From assembly GCA_963978895.1 (NCBI GenBank), contig OZ022242.1:28529924-28593923 (forward strand): a DNA stretch of 64,000 nt, given 5' to 3'. The DNA comes from Erpobdella octoculata. Taxonomy: Eukaryota > Annelida > Clitellata > Hirudinida > Erpobdellidae. A program made the position numbers and the translations under genes. Below are positions 49,508 to 56,382 of this stretch, piece after piece. Positions within the stretch are counted from its first letter, which is position 1, and each line of letters starts with the position of its first letter. Below the pieces are notes generated by a model. That model saw only the letters and a list, made by a program, of their open reading frames with translations. It was not told the DNA's origin and did not search any database.

Positions 49508-51963
49508 CCCGCTCCGCTCATTTTGTGACGGATTTCAATTTTTTTTTCTTTATATTTGATTCCCCTTGACTCTCAAGGTTGTGTGAAAATTTCATTATGA
49601 TCGGATGAATGGTGTAGCAATGCATAAATAACATACATATATACATACATATATACATACATACATACATACAAACATTCATTTTTATATATATAGATTA
49701 AATAACTGCTTTAATTAATTTTTAAATTAAATAATTCCCTCTTAATCTATACAGATCAACTCTGATTTGAAGAAACTGTTAATCGCTTCGATCGGAGATG
49801 ACTTACAGTGTAAAGTTGATGTTCTTGTCAGGTTAATTTTTCATTTTTCCATTCAGTTGTTGTCTGTCGAAATAATTTTTCATTCAGTAATTAGCTGTCG
49901 AATAATTAGAAATGTATTGGCTGATTTTCACAAATACTCTGTTGTGTTACTTCTATATAGAATAGATGTATGTAATGTAACAGAGAATTTTGTTTAGAAG
50001 TTGTTAACATTAATAATTTTTTAAACAAAACAGAACGAAAGCACAGCTGGTCATGGAGGTGACAAGTTGTGCCAACAGATTGATTGAAGATTATGAAAAT
50101 ATTGATAAATTAACGATTGAAGCAGATTTATGGCATTCTAAGTTTCAAGCCTCACGGTTATTTTGTATTCCGTTTTTAAAATATTTATTGTATCATTTGT
50201 AATTAAATGTTTAAACGGTTTACTTTTACAGTATCTTAACAAATTTCTTAACATTGGAAAATGATAAACTATGGAATGCATATACGCAATCACTGAACAC
50301 GTTGCAGCTCTTATTGGATGAAAGGATTGACCTGGGAGAACTTTTGACTAAAACTAATAGGTTAATTTTCTATTGAACTGATTTTTTAAAGATGTATTCA
50401 ACCCACACATTCTGACAAAACCTGATTGAAGTTTATTTTAATCATATTTGTTACTGTGAAAAATCATGATAGGTTAGAAAAAAAGTTAATTTATCCAATA
50501 AGGTTCTATTGTCTTTTGCATAACAATTTTATTTATAAAAAATTTTATATACTAGCTTCTTAAAAGAACATTGTGCAGTAGTTTTGGCATTAGTGTTCAT
50601 TTGTCGATTGGAATCGAAGAAATTTGCCAGTTAATACGAGTGTGAAAAAGCACCACCTTATAATTATAATAATGGTTAATCTTTTTATTGTTAGAGCAGA
50701 AAGAATGCATCAGGATATTTTCTCATAACATTGTCTTTGAAATGCAGTTCTAGTTTTAAAAAGTATTTTATTGTTGTGAATCGATGTGGGCATTGTGGGC
50801 ATGCTGTTTAGGTGTATTTTGCAAGAAAACTTATTTTCATCTGTCACGAACTTCATAATAGAACCAAAAAAAATCGTGTGTTTGCAAAATATATTAAAAA
50901 TATTGACTTTAATTTATAGAAATATAAACAAACTAGTATATGATGAACTTTTTTATAATGACACATTATTCGAAACAAACCAATATAAATTCGTGGCAGA
51001 ATTGAAAGTTTTTTGAGTAATGAAAATTTATTTATTAAAAACTTTGTTGTTAAAATAGCATAGCATTTCACTTGTTGAGAAACTAAATTTTTTAAATGGA
51101 AGAGCTTTTCAATTTGTTTCTGTCATAGCTCTGTTTTTTTTATCAGGAATAAGTTTTGTTGGCTTGCTTTCGTTTATCATCACTGATAGAAAAATAGAAA
51201 AAAATCTATTGATAGTAGATAGAGTTATATATAGTTCTTAAAAATGTAAATGAACAGAGCTTTATAAAACCAAATATTTGATGAAACTTAACCACTTCCT
51301 CAAAAAAAATTCTAATTGTACGTAAATAATGCAATAAAAACAAAGCTAACTTAATATGATGTGTTTTAGCAGAAATAAAATATTTTTAAAATACCGAGAT
51401 ACATTTAAAGATAATTAATTAGTAGAGAAGTAGAAATAGTCAGAAATAGCTTATTTGAGTCGAAGGGAGAGCAACTCTGAAAGAATGCCGCTGACAGGAA
51501 AAAATGCTCTAATTGATTCATTAAACTCAACAAGCTTAAATTAATTAAAATATTTTCAGGCATCTAAAAGAAGTAAGTTCATGTTTTGATGCCGAAAATT
51601 CTCATGTTGCTGACAATTCATCTGAAGAAAATATTTTTGAACTGGCAAAATCAAATAGGTCTTTAGCAGAGAATATTTATAATTTATTATTTGGACATGT
51701 GAGCTGTCATCACATTCGCTCTGGAGAACCAATCAAACTCACCTTTGCTGAGGAGATGGCCAAAGAGGTTAGTTGTCATATAAATAGCTTAAAAAATTTC
51801 ATTGTCTAATGAATTTCTTCTATTTCAGATATTGACAAAAAAATCAACAATTCGCTCAACGATAAGGTCCAATGCTTACTCGACACCTTGTCATTTTCCA
51901 AACCGAGGAGAAATTTTATTCAACTGCTGTAAACGTTGCCGAGGACAAGTTTTAAATGTTTGA
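35168..51963 (+). CDS. BLZF1: golgin-45 (BLZF1) ortholog, eight coding exons
   Basis: Exons: 35153-35344 (ATG at 35168), 42323-42353, 44061-44167, 49755-49831, 50034-50156, 50232-50360, 51560-51767 and 51829-51963 (TGA). Every junction is GT..AG and all phases agree, giving about 328 aa (human about 400). Golgin-45 is a coiled-coil Golgi matrix protein that binds Rab2 and the PDZ region of GRASP55. Conserved blocks are REILSLREQLEAQLK-INSDLKKLLIASIGDDLQ (exons 3-4), TSCANRLIEDYENIDKL and ADLWHSKFQASR (exon 5), a coiled-coil middle, ELAKSNRSLAENIYNLLFGH and FAEEMAKEILTKK. The C-terminus is LFNCCKRCRGQVLNV: its CxxC and hydrophobic last residue match the GRASP55-binding tail. Exon 1 follows an acceptor-like TTATTTTATAG, so more 5' exons (perhaps UTR) may exist, and the N-terminal part is the least certain. 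Confidence 0.88.
35494..36597. mobile_element. inverted-repeat minisatellite element, unit 2, with a nested element
   Basis: The forward arm starts ACTAGCGGGGTACCCGCATT (35494) and runs through GGTCGCTTTCCCGCTCCC repeats to a tail ending TTTTATATATATAGAC at 35921. It abuts a second element beginning ACTAGCTGACTCAGCAAATG. The reverse arm (36375-36597) carries GGAGCGGAAAAGCGACTGG-type repeats and ends CGGGTACCCCGCTAGTA. It lies in golgin-45 intron 1. Duplicated at 58528-59613. Confidence 0.7.
36595..36642. repeat. (TA)n microsatellite
   Basis: About 48 bp; shorter in the duplicate (59612-59651). Confidence 0.95.
37000..39699 (-). pseudogene. hAT transposase pseudogene, two exons, copy 1
   Basis: Exon 1 (39699-39546) encodes MSLSKSLSGGKRDSVFWEFF and a truncated BED-finger-like half with C..V...CGTQITGKNTG. 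A GT..AG intron (39545-38565) joins in frame to GSAKMKSLIKN. Exon 2 carries the RNase-H-fold core: ITICLDGWS (first Asp), VLMFITDNGANMVKA (second Asp), MPCMAHTLQLIIKLA and SDCTTRWNSTYQML. Breaks: a CAA-to-TAA stop at 37438-37440 present only in this copy, and a GAG-to-TAG type stop in the C-terminal motif (AYV-stop-RIFSLCG near 37052), after which ILTAGRRNRM...LEMRAFLKLN continues. It sits antisense inside golgin-45 intron 1. Confidence 0.88.
38867..39500. repeat. 356-bp-period tandem duplication inside the hAT intron
   Basis: GAGTTCTACGTTAAATTTGC at 38871 recurs as GAATTCTACGTTAAATTTGC at 39227. Each copy is about 280 bp and includes TGTTTGAAGGGGCGGATAAT, TGATTGGCTGTGTCGGTAAC and AGGTCAAGTCGTGGAAGGCA. 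The two copies differ at a few sites. Confidence 0.92.
39770..40140. repeat. degenerate tandem repeat, TTCTAATTCCATTTT type
   Basis: From about 39850 to 40135, units around CTTCTCATTCTAATTCCATT separated by AAAAATAATT recur with a period near 57 bp, then break down into shorter TAATTCCTATTT words. Non-coding. Confidence 0.7.
40145..40380 (+). repeat. dispersed element tail, copy 1 (pair with 40778-40985)
   Basis: Shares CTGTTGCATTTTCCTATAAA, AATAGCCTAGGACCTATCCT, TTTCATAAAAATCGGTTCAG and CCGTTTCGGAGGA with 40778-40985. It ends in TATATATA and leads directly into ACTAGCTGACCCAGCAAACG. Confidence 0.8.
40711..40734. repeat. (CA)n microsatellite
   Basis: About 24 bp of AC repeat followed by a short TA run. 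Confidence 0.9.
40778..40985 (+). repeat. dispersed element tail, copy 2
   Basis: Partner of 40145-40380. Ends GAGGTTTTTATATATATATA then GAT. Confidence 0.8.
41833..41865. repeat. (TGTA)n microsatellite
   Basis: About eight TGTA units. Confidence 0.95.
42323..42353 (+). other. BLZF1: golgin-45 exon 2 (31 nt)
   Basis: A micro-exon between TTTTATTTTGCAG and GTAAATATT. It encodes IHFESSTDVK plus one base and links exon 1 (phase 0) to exon 3 (phase 1) without a stop. Confidence 0.6.
42361..44058. other. golgin-45 intron 2, degraded repeats
   Basis: No intact gene. A 27-bp direct repeat (ATGAAATTGCATGTAGATTT) occurs twice at about 42838-42891. Broken frames (for example NDILKKICNEEYSMFAERLN near 42640 and RNSEIVHPKILHKLLMLTFA near 42735) look like a decayed transposase or retroelement, family not identified. 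Confidence 0.4.
44061..44167 (+). other. BLZF1: golgin-45 exon 3
   Basis: Acceptor TTTCAAATAG, donor AAG|GTGAAT. Encodes SFPILPCTTFVESLVQKKLH then DREILSLREQLEAQLK, the start of the coiled-coil region. Confidence 0.85.
44172..44283. repeat. 29-bp tandem repeat, AAATAACTGCTTTATATAAT type
   Basis: About four units of AAATATGAAATAACTGCTTT then ATATAATA. Units also lie at 44668-44703, and a further TTAAATAACTGCTTTA piece at 49698, so the array has been split by later insertions. Confidence 0.85.
44284..44667. mobile_element. hAT-like MITE with CCGGTA-rich ends
   Basis: Ends AGGGCTGTTCCGGTA and TACCGGCACAGCCCT form an inverted repeat with one mismatch. The subterminal regions are full of ACCGGTA/TACCGGT palindromes. 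It interrupts the 29-bp tandem array, so the target duplication is ambiguous. A partial relative lies at 41030-41200. Confidence 0.75.
44702..45386. mobile_element. inverted-repeat minisatellite element, unit 4
   Basis: Starts TACTAGCGGGGTTACCCGGC and ends GCCGGGTAACCCCGCTAGTA, an almost perfect 20-bp terminal inverted repeat. The left arm has CTTGCTCCCGTTTCCTTCCC, the right arm GGAAAGCGACCGG units. The middle is unrelated sequence, about 44880-45220. It shares the internal CATAAAATGTAAAATAGATT with unit 1. Confidence 0.8.
45387..45550 (+). repeat. tail segment of the ACTAG element family, copy 2
   Basis: Matches 30465-30665: TTCCCGCTCACTCCGCTCAT, GATTCCCCTTGATTCTCAAG, TTACGATCGGATGAATGG, then AAACATTCATTTATATAT into a (TA)n array. 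Confidence 0.85.
45549..45624. repeat. (TA)n microsatellite
   Basis: About 76 bp, bordering the 3' end of Penelope-like copy 1. Confidence 0.95.
45625..47840 (-). mobile_element. Penelope-like element, copy 1 (5'-truncated)
   Basis: Minus-strand element bounded by (TA)n on both sides. It contains the RT/GIY-YIG ORF (45965 upward), then a 3' region of 340 bp with the hammerhead-like motif (45790-45831) and a terminal block ending at TTGCGAATAAACTGTGG. The terminal block recurs in the 29.2 kb fragment. Confidence 0.88.
45790..45831 (-). ncRNA. hammerhead-ribozyme-like motif in Penelope copy 1
   Basis: Minus strand, 5' to 3': stem I GACC, core CTGAGGA, then T, stem II GGCT/AGCT around GACAT, GAA, stem III ACGG/CCGT (1-nt loop), C as the cleavage-site base, then GGTC closing stem I. 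The order CUGANGA-GAA-H and three consistent stems fit a small type I hammerhead. One extra U between the core A and stem II is non-standard, and stem III is very short. Penelope-like elements are known to carry such ribozymes. Confidence 0.65.
45965..47902 (-). CDS. Penelope-like reverse transcriptase with GIY-YIG endonuclease
   Basis: 645-codon uninterrupted frame. The first ~22 residues read through a (TA)n array and are not part of the protein. The element-derived part starts near residue 23 (VVMNYSDYIQK). RT motifs: LYGMIKTHK (90-98), VRPIISQCPSPTYLLAKFVN (103-122), ATMDVESLFTNVP (155-167, motif A), QIDGVAMGSPLGPTFANFYM (218-237, motif B) and YARYVDDIFLLV (255-266, YVDD). Residues 481-521 form the GIY-YIG-like region (VVYHFKC, DTYISHTTTTLSRRLTMH); Ser replaces the Gly of YIG found in copy 2. 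An acidic tail follows. Short of a full N-terminus, but otherwise well preserved, so a recent insertion. Confidence 0.88.
   Translation of the reverse strand: MRHFFQSSLPKRIYIYIYIYIVQCYVVMNYSDYIQKLNIIISDSTKFRLITKDPTNSLKQKVNKLISQVNSFDSEAKLSKLIGEFGTGYLYGMIKTHKFDNPVRPIISQCPSPTYLLAKFVNKIITPYCPHTYSLKSSLEFVDLIHGCRQSGIAATMDVESLFTNVPVRDTISIICNYVYHSDTLPPPKIPESLLHELLLVCTTESPFRHLDQSLFLQIDGVAMGSPLGPTFANFYMGRLEEIAFAEIEETPIVYARYVDDIFLLVRSEREVVALKNTFESNSVLKFTFDLTDSKKQVNFLDTIITITDSGPTTKVFIKPTNNGTCLNGDSECPDRYKRSVINSYLLRAYRFSKTWSDFHKEIVRIKQLLVNNNYSNSFVDGFINNFVTKMKTSVSSAGSDADKGRDVRQEFPVFYKNQMNFNYRIDESIIKKIIKKEVSVIDPVRNKLGLYIYYKNLKLFNLVIKNDRTSITDPLQQSHVVYHFKCSIPHCKVDTYISHTTTTLSRRLTMHLQFGSILNHYECIHLKKLTRKELEEGVSILTSESDSFRLKIKEALYILLMRPAINKQFDKFPQILHLFGVKESNMHRLPCIPSNDEDNINDDTSDSSSDTNTLAVEAAPDESHCNVSEEILVSSNITQRKRKN
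47840..47866. repeat. (TA)n microsatellite between two Penelope copies
   Basis: Short TA array separating copies 1 and 2, which lie head to tail in the same orientation. Confidence 0.95.
47995..48038 (-). ncRNA. hammerhead-ribozyme-like motif in Penelope copy 2
   Basis: Minus strand: stem I GGCT, core CTGATGA, then T, stem II GGCAA/TTGCC around AAAA, GAA, stem III ATAG/CTAT with a 2-nt loop, T as the cleavage-site base, then AGCC closing stem I. All three stems keep pairing while differing in sequence from the copy 1 motif, and the unpaired core is the same apart from the free position. The extra U after the core is shared. Confidence 0.7.
48215..49438 (-). CDS. Penelope-like RT (3' part) with GIY-YIG endonuclease
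   Basis: The frame is open from the (TA)n edge, although the first Met is at 49288. It starts KPFLYCRYVDDIFVSVDNLE (YVDD codons at 49417-49406), then FLDTLVTRN, a thumb region, and the endonuclease: NLVYQFSC, ENYIGHTRTTLSRRLTMHCQ and a later LKEALAINKCKPLINKQ. The YIG and following T..L..R...H residues are canonical, unlike copy 1. RT motifs before YVDD are missing, so this copy cannot encode active RT. No stops or frameshifts remain in what is present. Confidence 0.85.
   Translation of the reverse strand, partial: KPFLYCRYVDDIFVSVDNLEELFKLRDAFVKNSKLQFTYELANNKHQIPFLDTLVTRNVSKLSCQVYTKPTNTGNCLNYNSDCPERYKLNVINNYINRAYKFSETWSDFHLEILQVKQLLINNNYSNSIVDSTINKFMSRITDKKHVSKPNTNNSSNSCIIPLYYANQMSNNYKIDEKVLKNIVYDNIKVVNKDNTLRLHIYYNNGKTHNLLIKNSVNNVSSPVAQTNLVYQFSCPFPHGQVENYIGHTRTTLSRRLTMHCQSGAIYQHMSTQHSIKPSHKFLIDNTSILMKENQPIKLKLKEALAINKCKPLINKQWYSFDLTLKLFGSLNSIKTNNNNNKCFNSSTTSVKNMHVNSANVSSGISSLNECFVPDVCVSKVIDNVCDSSSSHVLEVDCNSVVKGFTN
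49442..49504. repeat. (TA)n microsatellite
   Basis: TA array at the 5' edge of Penelope copy 2. Confidence 0.95.
49503..49697 (+). repeat. tail segment of the ACTAG element family, copy 3
   Basis: Matches 30465 and 45387: CGCTCATTTTGTGACGG, GATTCCCCTTGACTCTCAAG, CGGATGAATGGTGTAGCAAT, AAACATTCATTTTTATAT and ATATAGAT. Immediately after it the 29-bp intron repeat resumes. Confidence 0.85.
49755..49831 (+). other. BLZF1: golgin-45 exon 4
   Basis: Acceptor TCTATACAG, donor CAG|GTTAAT. Encodes INSDLKKLLIASIGDDLQ then CKVDVLVR, the most conserved block of the family. Confidence 0.93.
50034..50156 (+). other. BLZF1: golgin-45 exon 5
   Basis: Acceptor AAACAAAACAG, donor CG|GTTATT. Encodes KAQLVMEVTSCANRLIEDYE, then ADLWHSKFQASR. 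Confidence 0.93.
50232..50360 (+). other. BLZF1: golgin-45 exon 6
   Basis: Acceptor ACTTTTACAG, donor AG|GTTAAT. Encodes ILTNFLTLENDKLWNAYTQS and a Leu-rich coiled-coil segment. Confidence 0.9.
51560..51767 (+). other. BLZF1: golgin-45 exon 7
   Basis: Acceptor AATATTTTCAG, donor GAG|GTTAGT. Encodes ELAKSNRSLAENIYNLLFGH and KLTFAEEMAKE, matching the LALTNHKLA..VNSHLLG and PAEKMAE-type region of golgin-45. Confidence 0.92.
51829..51963 (+). other. BLZF1: golgin-45 terminal exon
   Basis: Acceptor TCTATTTCAG. Encodes YSTPCHFPNRGEILFNCC then KRCRGQVLNV and a TGA. The CC..C tail and C-terminal Val are the putative GRASP55-binding end. Confidence 0.95.
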
Positions 51964-52029
51964 CTGGCTGCGGTTGTCTTGGATGTAAATCTATATTTTA
52001 TTAATCTGTTCAAATATCTCGTCAATTAA

Positions 52030-52035
52030 AATAAA
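52030..52035 (+). promoter_or_regulatory. candidate polyadenylation signal of golgin-45
   Basis: AATAAA, 67 bp after the stop codon. No other canonical signal lies between. Confidence 0.55.
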
Positions 52036-52039
52036 TTTA

Positions 52040-52787
52040 TTTTCTCATTAAGTGTCACGCATATCACTTGGTATTCCAGCTGTTGTTGTGGGGTATGTTA
52101 GAAAGATATTAAATAAGAAATTTTTCTCATTTTAAAGGACCTCTATTGCCAGAAAATTAGTGCAATGGTAAAGAAGCTAGAGTTTATTGTGTTTGATGTT
52201 AAAGTGTTTCTAACTGCATCTCAATCACTGAAAACTTTCTTGACCAATCATGAACTTCAACTGAAAAAAATAAATTCTGACAGTGGTTGAAAACAAAAAA
52301 ATGGTCAAATAATTTTGATTTTTTTATGAATAGTTTTGTGACTAGATTTGGATACAAAATCCATTTCCTGAGGCTACAATGCCAGATAACTTTTCTGTCT
52401 GTGAAAAAGATAAATTCATCTGACTTTAATGCATGTGAAATATTCGTGGCTTGCGGCCAGTTTAACATAGCATCAACGATTTGGTTTACCATCATAGAAA
52501 TGGAAACTATGGTCGATATACAAATCAGTGCAAAATGAAAAAGGAGATAATAAGTAGGATATATTCTTGTATTTTTAGAAAACAGTTTTCATTTTCAAAT
52601 AGTAGCAATCAATATTATTTAAATCAGGTAGGCCTGAAAAAAGTAAGAAAGGAGGCCTAGATTCGTAGTTATAAACCAAGAAAATTCTGATAATTTGGAT
52701 CTATATCCCTTTAGGTCGTTAAAGATAAAATTCACACAATAATTTGACTATGTTTAACGTGGCATTAGTCTTCAAAGTGGCGTAGAC
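52040..52787. other. non-coding flank downstream of golgin-45
   Basis: AT-rich, no recognisable gene or element. Confidence 0.4.
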
Positions 52788-52795
52788 TTCAAGGC

Positions 52796-53319
52796 CACCG
52801 ACGGACCCAGGGGGATGGGAGGATGTATCCCCCACCAAATTACTAAAAAAAATTATATGCTAAAAATGGTTTTTTAAGCCCCACCAGATTCAGCAACGCA
52901 ACGAATCCTGTAGTGATGTGGGGTATGAAACCCCTCACTAGATTACTGTGAAACAAAAGTGCACACCGGCATGGGAATCCCATTATTACTACATATTCTG
53001 CTGAACGGAGCTTCAGTGCCATAAAGATATTGAAAAGCTCATTGCGCAACAGAACCACAGATGAGCGTTTAACTGGTCTGACATTATTATGTATCGCTAA
53101 CGCATTGCCTTTAGAAACAGATGATGTTATTAATAAATTAAATTAGAAGCAAGCAAGAATAGACGTCTTGATTTTGCACTGTAGATTTTTTATTCTATAA
53201 ATTTGACTCTGTTTTAAATGTTGTCTTTGTGCATACTGTTTGTTGTGTAACTTGTAAAAAATCTCTTTTCAAGTTTTGGTTAGACCTCACCCCACCAGAA
53301 AATCCTAGATCTGTCGCTG
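52796..53319 (+). mobile_element. hAT deletion derivative, family A copy 2
   Basis: Left end CACCGACGGACCCAGGGGG; reverse complement of right end CAGCGACAGATCTAGG. Perfect 8-bp duplication TTCAAGGC at 52788-52795 and 53320-53327. A plus-strand hATC remnant reads AERSFSAIKILKSSLRNRTT then DERLTGLTLL and LETDDVINKLN-stop (about 52993-53145). Same family as 660-1405 but 524 bp. Its target lies at the edge of a SINE copy. Confidence 0.88.
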
Positions 53320-53339
53320 TTCAAGGCCACGAATCGGTC

Positions 53340-53515
53340 TTTGCAAAAAAAACCATTTACCTATAGTCGCCAACACCTTAGCAGTGCGAGTGAACTCCTT
53401 GCCTATAAGGGAGTTGCTCTAGTGACGCCGGTGAGGCTCGAACCGCCTCAATATGTAGGCGCTGTTGGCATAGTGCCTACATAGTACATATTGAGGCGCT
53501 ATGCCACCAGAAATC
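53340..53515 (-). repeat. tRNA-derived SINE, truncated copy
   Basis: The plus strand reads GCGAGTGAACTCCTTGCC and GTGACGCCGGTGAGGCTCGA, then CCGCCTCAATATGTAGGC, which is repeated inverted 30 bp later. It matches the B-box half and body of the 28791-29043 SINE. The A-box half is replaced by the small inverted repeat. Confidence 0.7.
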
Positions 53516-54084
53516 AGTGGCTTCTATCCTTATACAGCCGGGCGCAGCTTCGCCCGGCAAAAAACAGGGGGGGAAGAAAGAAAAAAAAGGGGGTAAGGAA
53601 AAAAGTTTAAAAATCCATTCATTTCGAAATTTCGATTGAACCTAAAGAATATATCTAAACGACGTGAGAGTCGTGAGACGTCGTGTGGCTTCTCAACGTT
53701 GACTCGAGATTTGTTAATTAACATTTAATGTCCATCTTATCTTTCATATAGCTCATCTAATACGCTTCACGATGTAGCCGCAACCGAATGGACATGGAAC
53801 ATAATTTATGCTGAAGCCCATGAATGCTGATAAGTTCTACGACTGATGACGGCTATATAAAATAAACTTGACTCTTTTTGACTCCTTCTTGTTCACAATT
53901 TGTTTACTTTGTTAAAGAAAAGAGTATGCCGCGAGAAAAATTCAAGTTTAAGTTACGTTGTTGCGGGAACCTGGTTCGATCTGATAAATAGATGGAGCAT
54001 TGTCGAAAGCGTCACGCTTTCAAATGTACTAGGTTAGCTTACCTTATCATTGTAAAAGAAATAATTTTGAAAAATTAATAATTG

Positions 54085-54631
54085 TAAAAAATGGGCCGAA
54101 CAAAGTTTTGTCAAACCATTTAGAGCGCTTCAGGAATTGTCTGGATTTCCCGCATTGGACATCTTGTACAGCGCTGGTGGCAGAGCGGTAGAGCGGTAGA
54201 GCGCTCGCCTGTTGATCGTTAGGTCGGCAGTTCAAGCCTCACCTGCGTCACCAGCGTAACTCCCTTAGGCAAGGAGTTCACTCGCATTGCTTTCTCATGT
54301 CTATGAAAATAGCGTGTTCTTCGAAGTTTCCGATCCAAAGGAACCTTCGTAAGCGCCTCTGACTTATCTGGCGCTATATAAATTCATCATTATTATTATT
54401 ATTATTATTAAGATATCTGTCGCTTGCAATTACAAGCGCTAGTGCCGAGAGAGCGATGAGCAGGGTTCGACTCATTAAGAACCGGTTAAGGACCTCAATG
54501 TTGGATGATTGGTTTTCTTCATTATTAATACTTGCCTCAGAAAAAGACATTTTGGAAAACATTCCTGTAGATAAAATCATTGATAGATTTGCTGCAACGT
54601 CAAAACCGCTACAGAAACTTTTAATTAAATA
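54085..54631 (+). pseudogene. hAT transposase C-terminus interrupted by a SINE
   Basis: WAEQSFVKPFRALQELSGFP then ALDILY lies before 54170. After the SINE (54171-54411) it continues as YLSLAITSASAERAMSRVRL, IKNRLRTSMLDDWFSSLLIL and SEKDILENIPVDKIIDRF, ending in a stop at 54631. This is the pre-hATC and hATC dimerisation region. The catalytic core is not present. Confidence 0.8.
54171..54411 (+). repeat. tRNA-derived SINE inserted in a hAT ORF
   Basis: Begins GCGCTGGTGGCAGAGCGG. The A-box region has a small internal duplication (GAGCGGTA twice). B box GTTCAAGCC. The body has AAGGAGTTCACTCGCATTGC, and it ends GGCGCTATATAAATTCATC plus an (ATT)n tail, unlike the tail of the 28.8 kb copy. Confidence 0.85.
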
Positions 54632-54784
54632 AATTTAGATTTGGATTTATAGTTTTAAATGATTTTTTCAATATTAACGTGTGTTGTTTTTCTGTGTTTG
54701 GGTATTATACCGAAATTAGACGAATAGTTGAGGAAAATGTGTATAGAAAGAACAAAAAAGTGTGTTATAAACTATATATATTTC

Positions 54785-54891
<107 letters not shown>

Positions 54892-55113
54892 AGGAGGGGG
54901 GAAAGCTTAGCTACTTAGGGGGGGATTGAGCCCGGCCACTTGGGGGGGATAGAAGCCACTGCCAGCAATGTTACATGTGCAGCCGCAAAACAAATATAGA
55001 TTTCAATACTCTTTCATAATCTAGACCTAACGAGCCCTAATGATCTTTTTATCCTGATAAAAATTTTCTATAAATGAATCACTTATCATAATTATTTGCG
55101 ATTATACTTGAGT

Positions 55114-55727
55114 ACCCTGTGAACATTCATACCTATATGGGTCCCAAATGGGCATCTTAGTGGGTCCCAGACTGTATAGGACCCGTGACCAGGTGACACA
55201 CCGAATCAAGTGGGTCCTATATGGGCTAAACATAAAGACTTAAAATGGGTCTGGACCGGGAATCGAACCCGGGTCCTACGACTCTCAAAGCCGGTGTCTA
55301 TATACCTATACCACTACACCAACCTAATTATAGGTAAACTTAATTTGTCAGTCAAATATGGTCAAATGATGTAAATCTTCACAAAAGGGGATAATAAAAT
55401 TATCGTTGAAAATTATGTTTATTTAAAGAAATAAATAAAAAAATAAGTAACTTTTATTGATACAATTAATAAAACAAACAAATTGAAACAAACTTGGTTC
55501 AGCCCACAAAATTATAGCCCAGATATAAATTAGCCCACGAACCCCGTGGGAACCCATATACCTCCCATATAGACGTTTTGCGTTTGCAAAAGCCCATTTA
55601 GCTTATATAGGACCCATATATAACCCATTATAGGCTATCCATAGCCCAGGAACCCCACATAGGACCTATATACAACCCATATAGGTTATCCCTAGCCCAG
55701 GAAGCCCATATAGAATGTTCACAGGGT
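55114..55727. mobile_element. TIR element (614 bp) carrying a tRNA-like block
   Basis: Perfect 15-bp terminal inverted repeat ACCCTGTGAACATTC / GAATGTTCACAGGGT, flanked by AGT on both sides (55111-55113, 55728-55730), a possible 3-bp target duplication. The interior has repeated TATATGGGTCC / GGACCCATATA words, including two ~58-bp tandem units near 55600-55710. It has no ORF. The minus strand includes a tRNA-like sequence. Confidence 0.75.
55254..55324 (-). tRNA. tRNA-like sequence inside the TIR element (probably not functional)
   Basis: Minus strand: GTTGGTGTAGTGGTATAGGT (A-box region), a poor anticodon stem around GGCTTTGAGAGTC, then GGACCCGGGTTCGATTCCCG (a well-formed T arm and B box). 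The T stem (CCGGG/CCCGG) is good. The acceptor stem is not convincing and the anticodon stem has mismatches. Likely a tRNA-derived insert rather than a working tRNA gene. Confidence 0.4.
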
Positions 55728-56182
55728 AGTGTCCTTGAAGTTATGTCTATTTAATGGATTCTCATATTTATGTAGACGTAACCAGTTTTTGACCAGGAAT
55801 TACACAATATATAATGACCGGATCAGGTGAGCCGCACTATTGTAGGACCTATTTACAATGTAGGTCACGGACCACTGTCTGTGCAAGGGAGAAACTTTAT
55901 TTCTTTATTTAGTATCAGCTAAGAATTTTAATACTCGCACTATTGTAGGCACAACAACAACGTCAGCTAAAATTAATATTCATCGTCTTAGTTAGTTAAA
56001 TGGGAAAAACTTGAGTGCTTACGAGAACTTGAGTGGTCCACATGGATGGTCTGATGAATGTGTAAAATTTACGGCATTAATTAATGTGACTTGTTTTTTT
56101 TTTATTTCTCATTGAAACTAGTTTGGTATTAAGCATGGATCTGGTTAGTTTGGTCTAAATTTTATTAAACTCTTTATAAAAT

Positions 56183-56382
56183 NNNNNNNNNNNNNNNNNN
56201 NNNNNNNNNNNNNNNNNNNNNNNNNNNNNNNNNNNNNNNNNNNNNNNNNNNNNNNNNNNNNNNNNNNNNNNNNNNNNNNNNNNNNNNNNNNNNNNNNNNN
56301 NNNNNNNNNNNNNNNNNNNNNNNNNNNNNNNNNNNNNNNNNNNNNNNNNNNNNNNNNNNNNNNNNNNNNNNNNNNNNNNNNN
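56183..56382. other. assembly gap (200 N)
   Basis: A run of N of round length, so probably an arbitrary scaffold gap. An open frame drawn across it is meaningless. Confidence 0.98.

Noticed and set aside
55254..55324. Functional tRNA gene
   Set aside because: Good T arm, but a mismatched anticodon stem and no convincing acceptor stem. It sits inside a repeat element.
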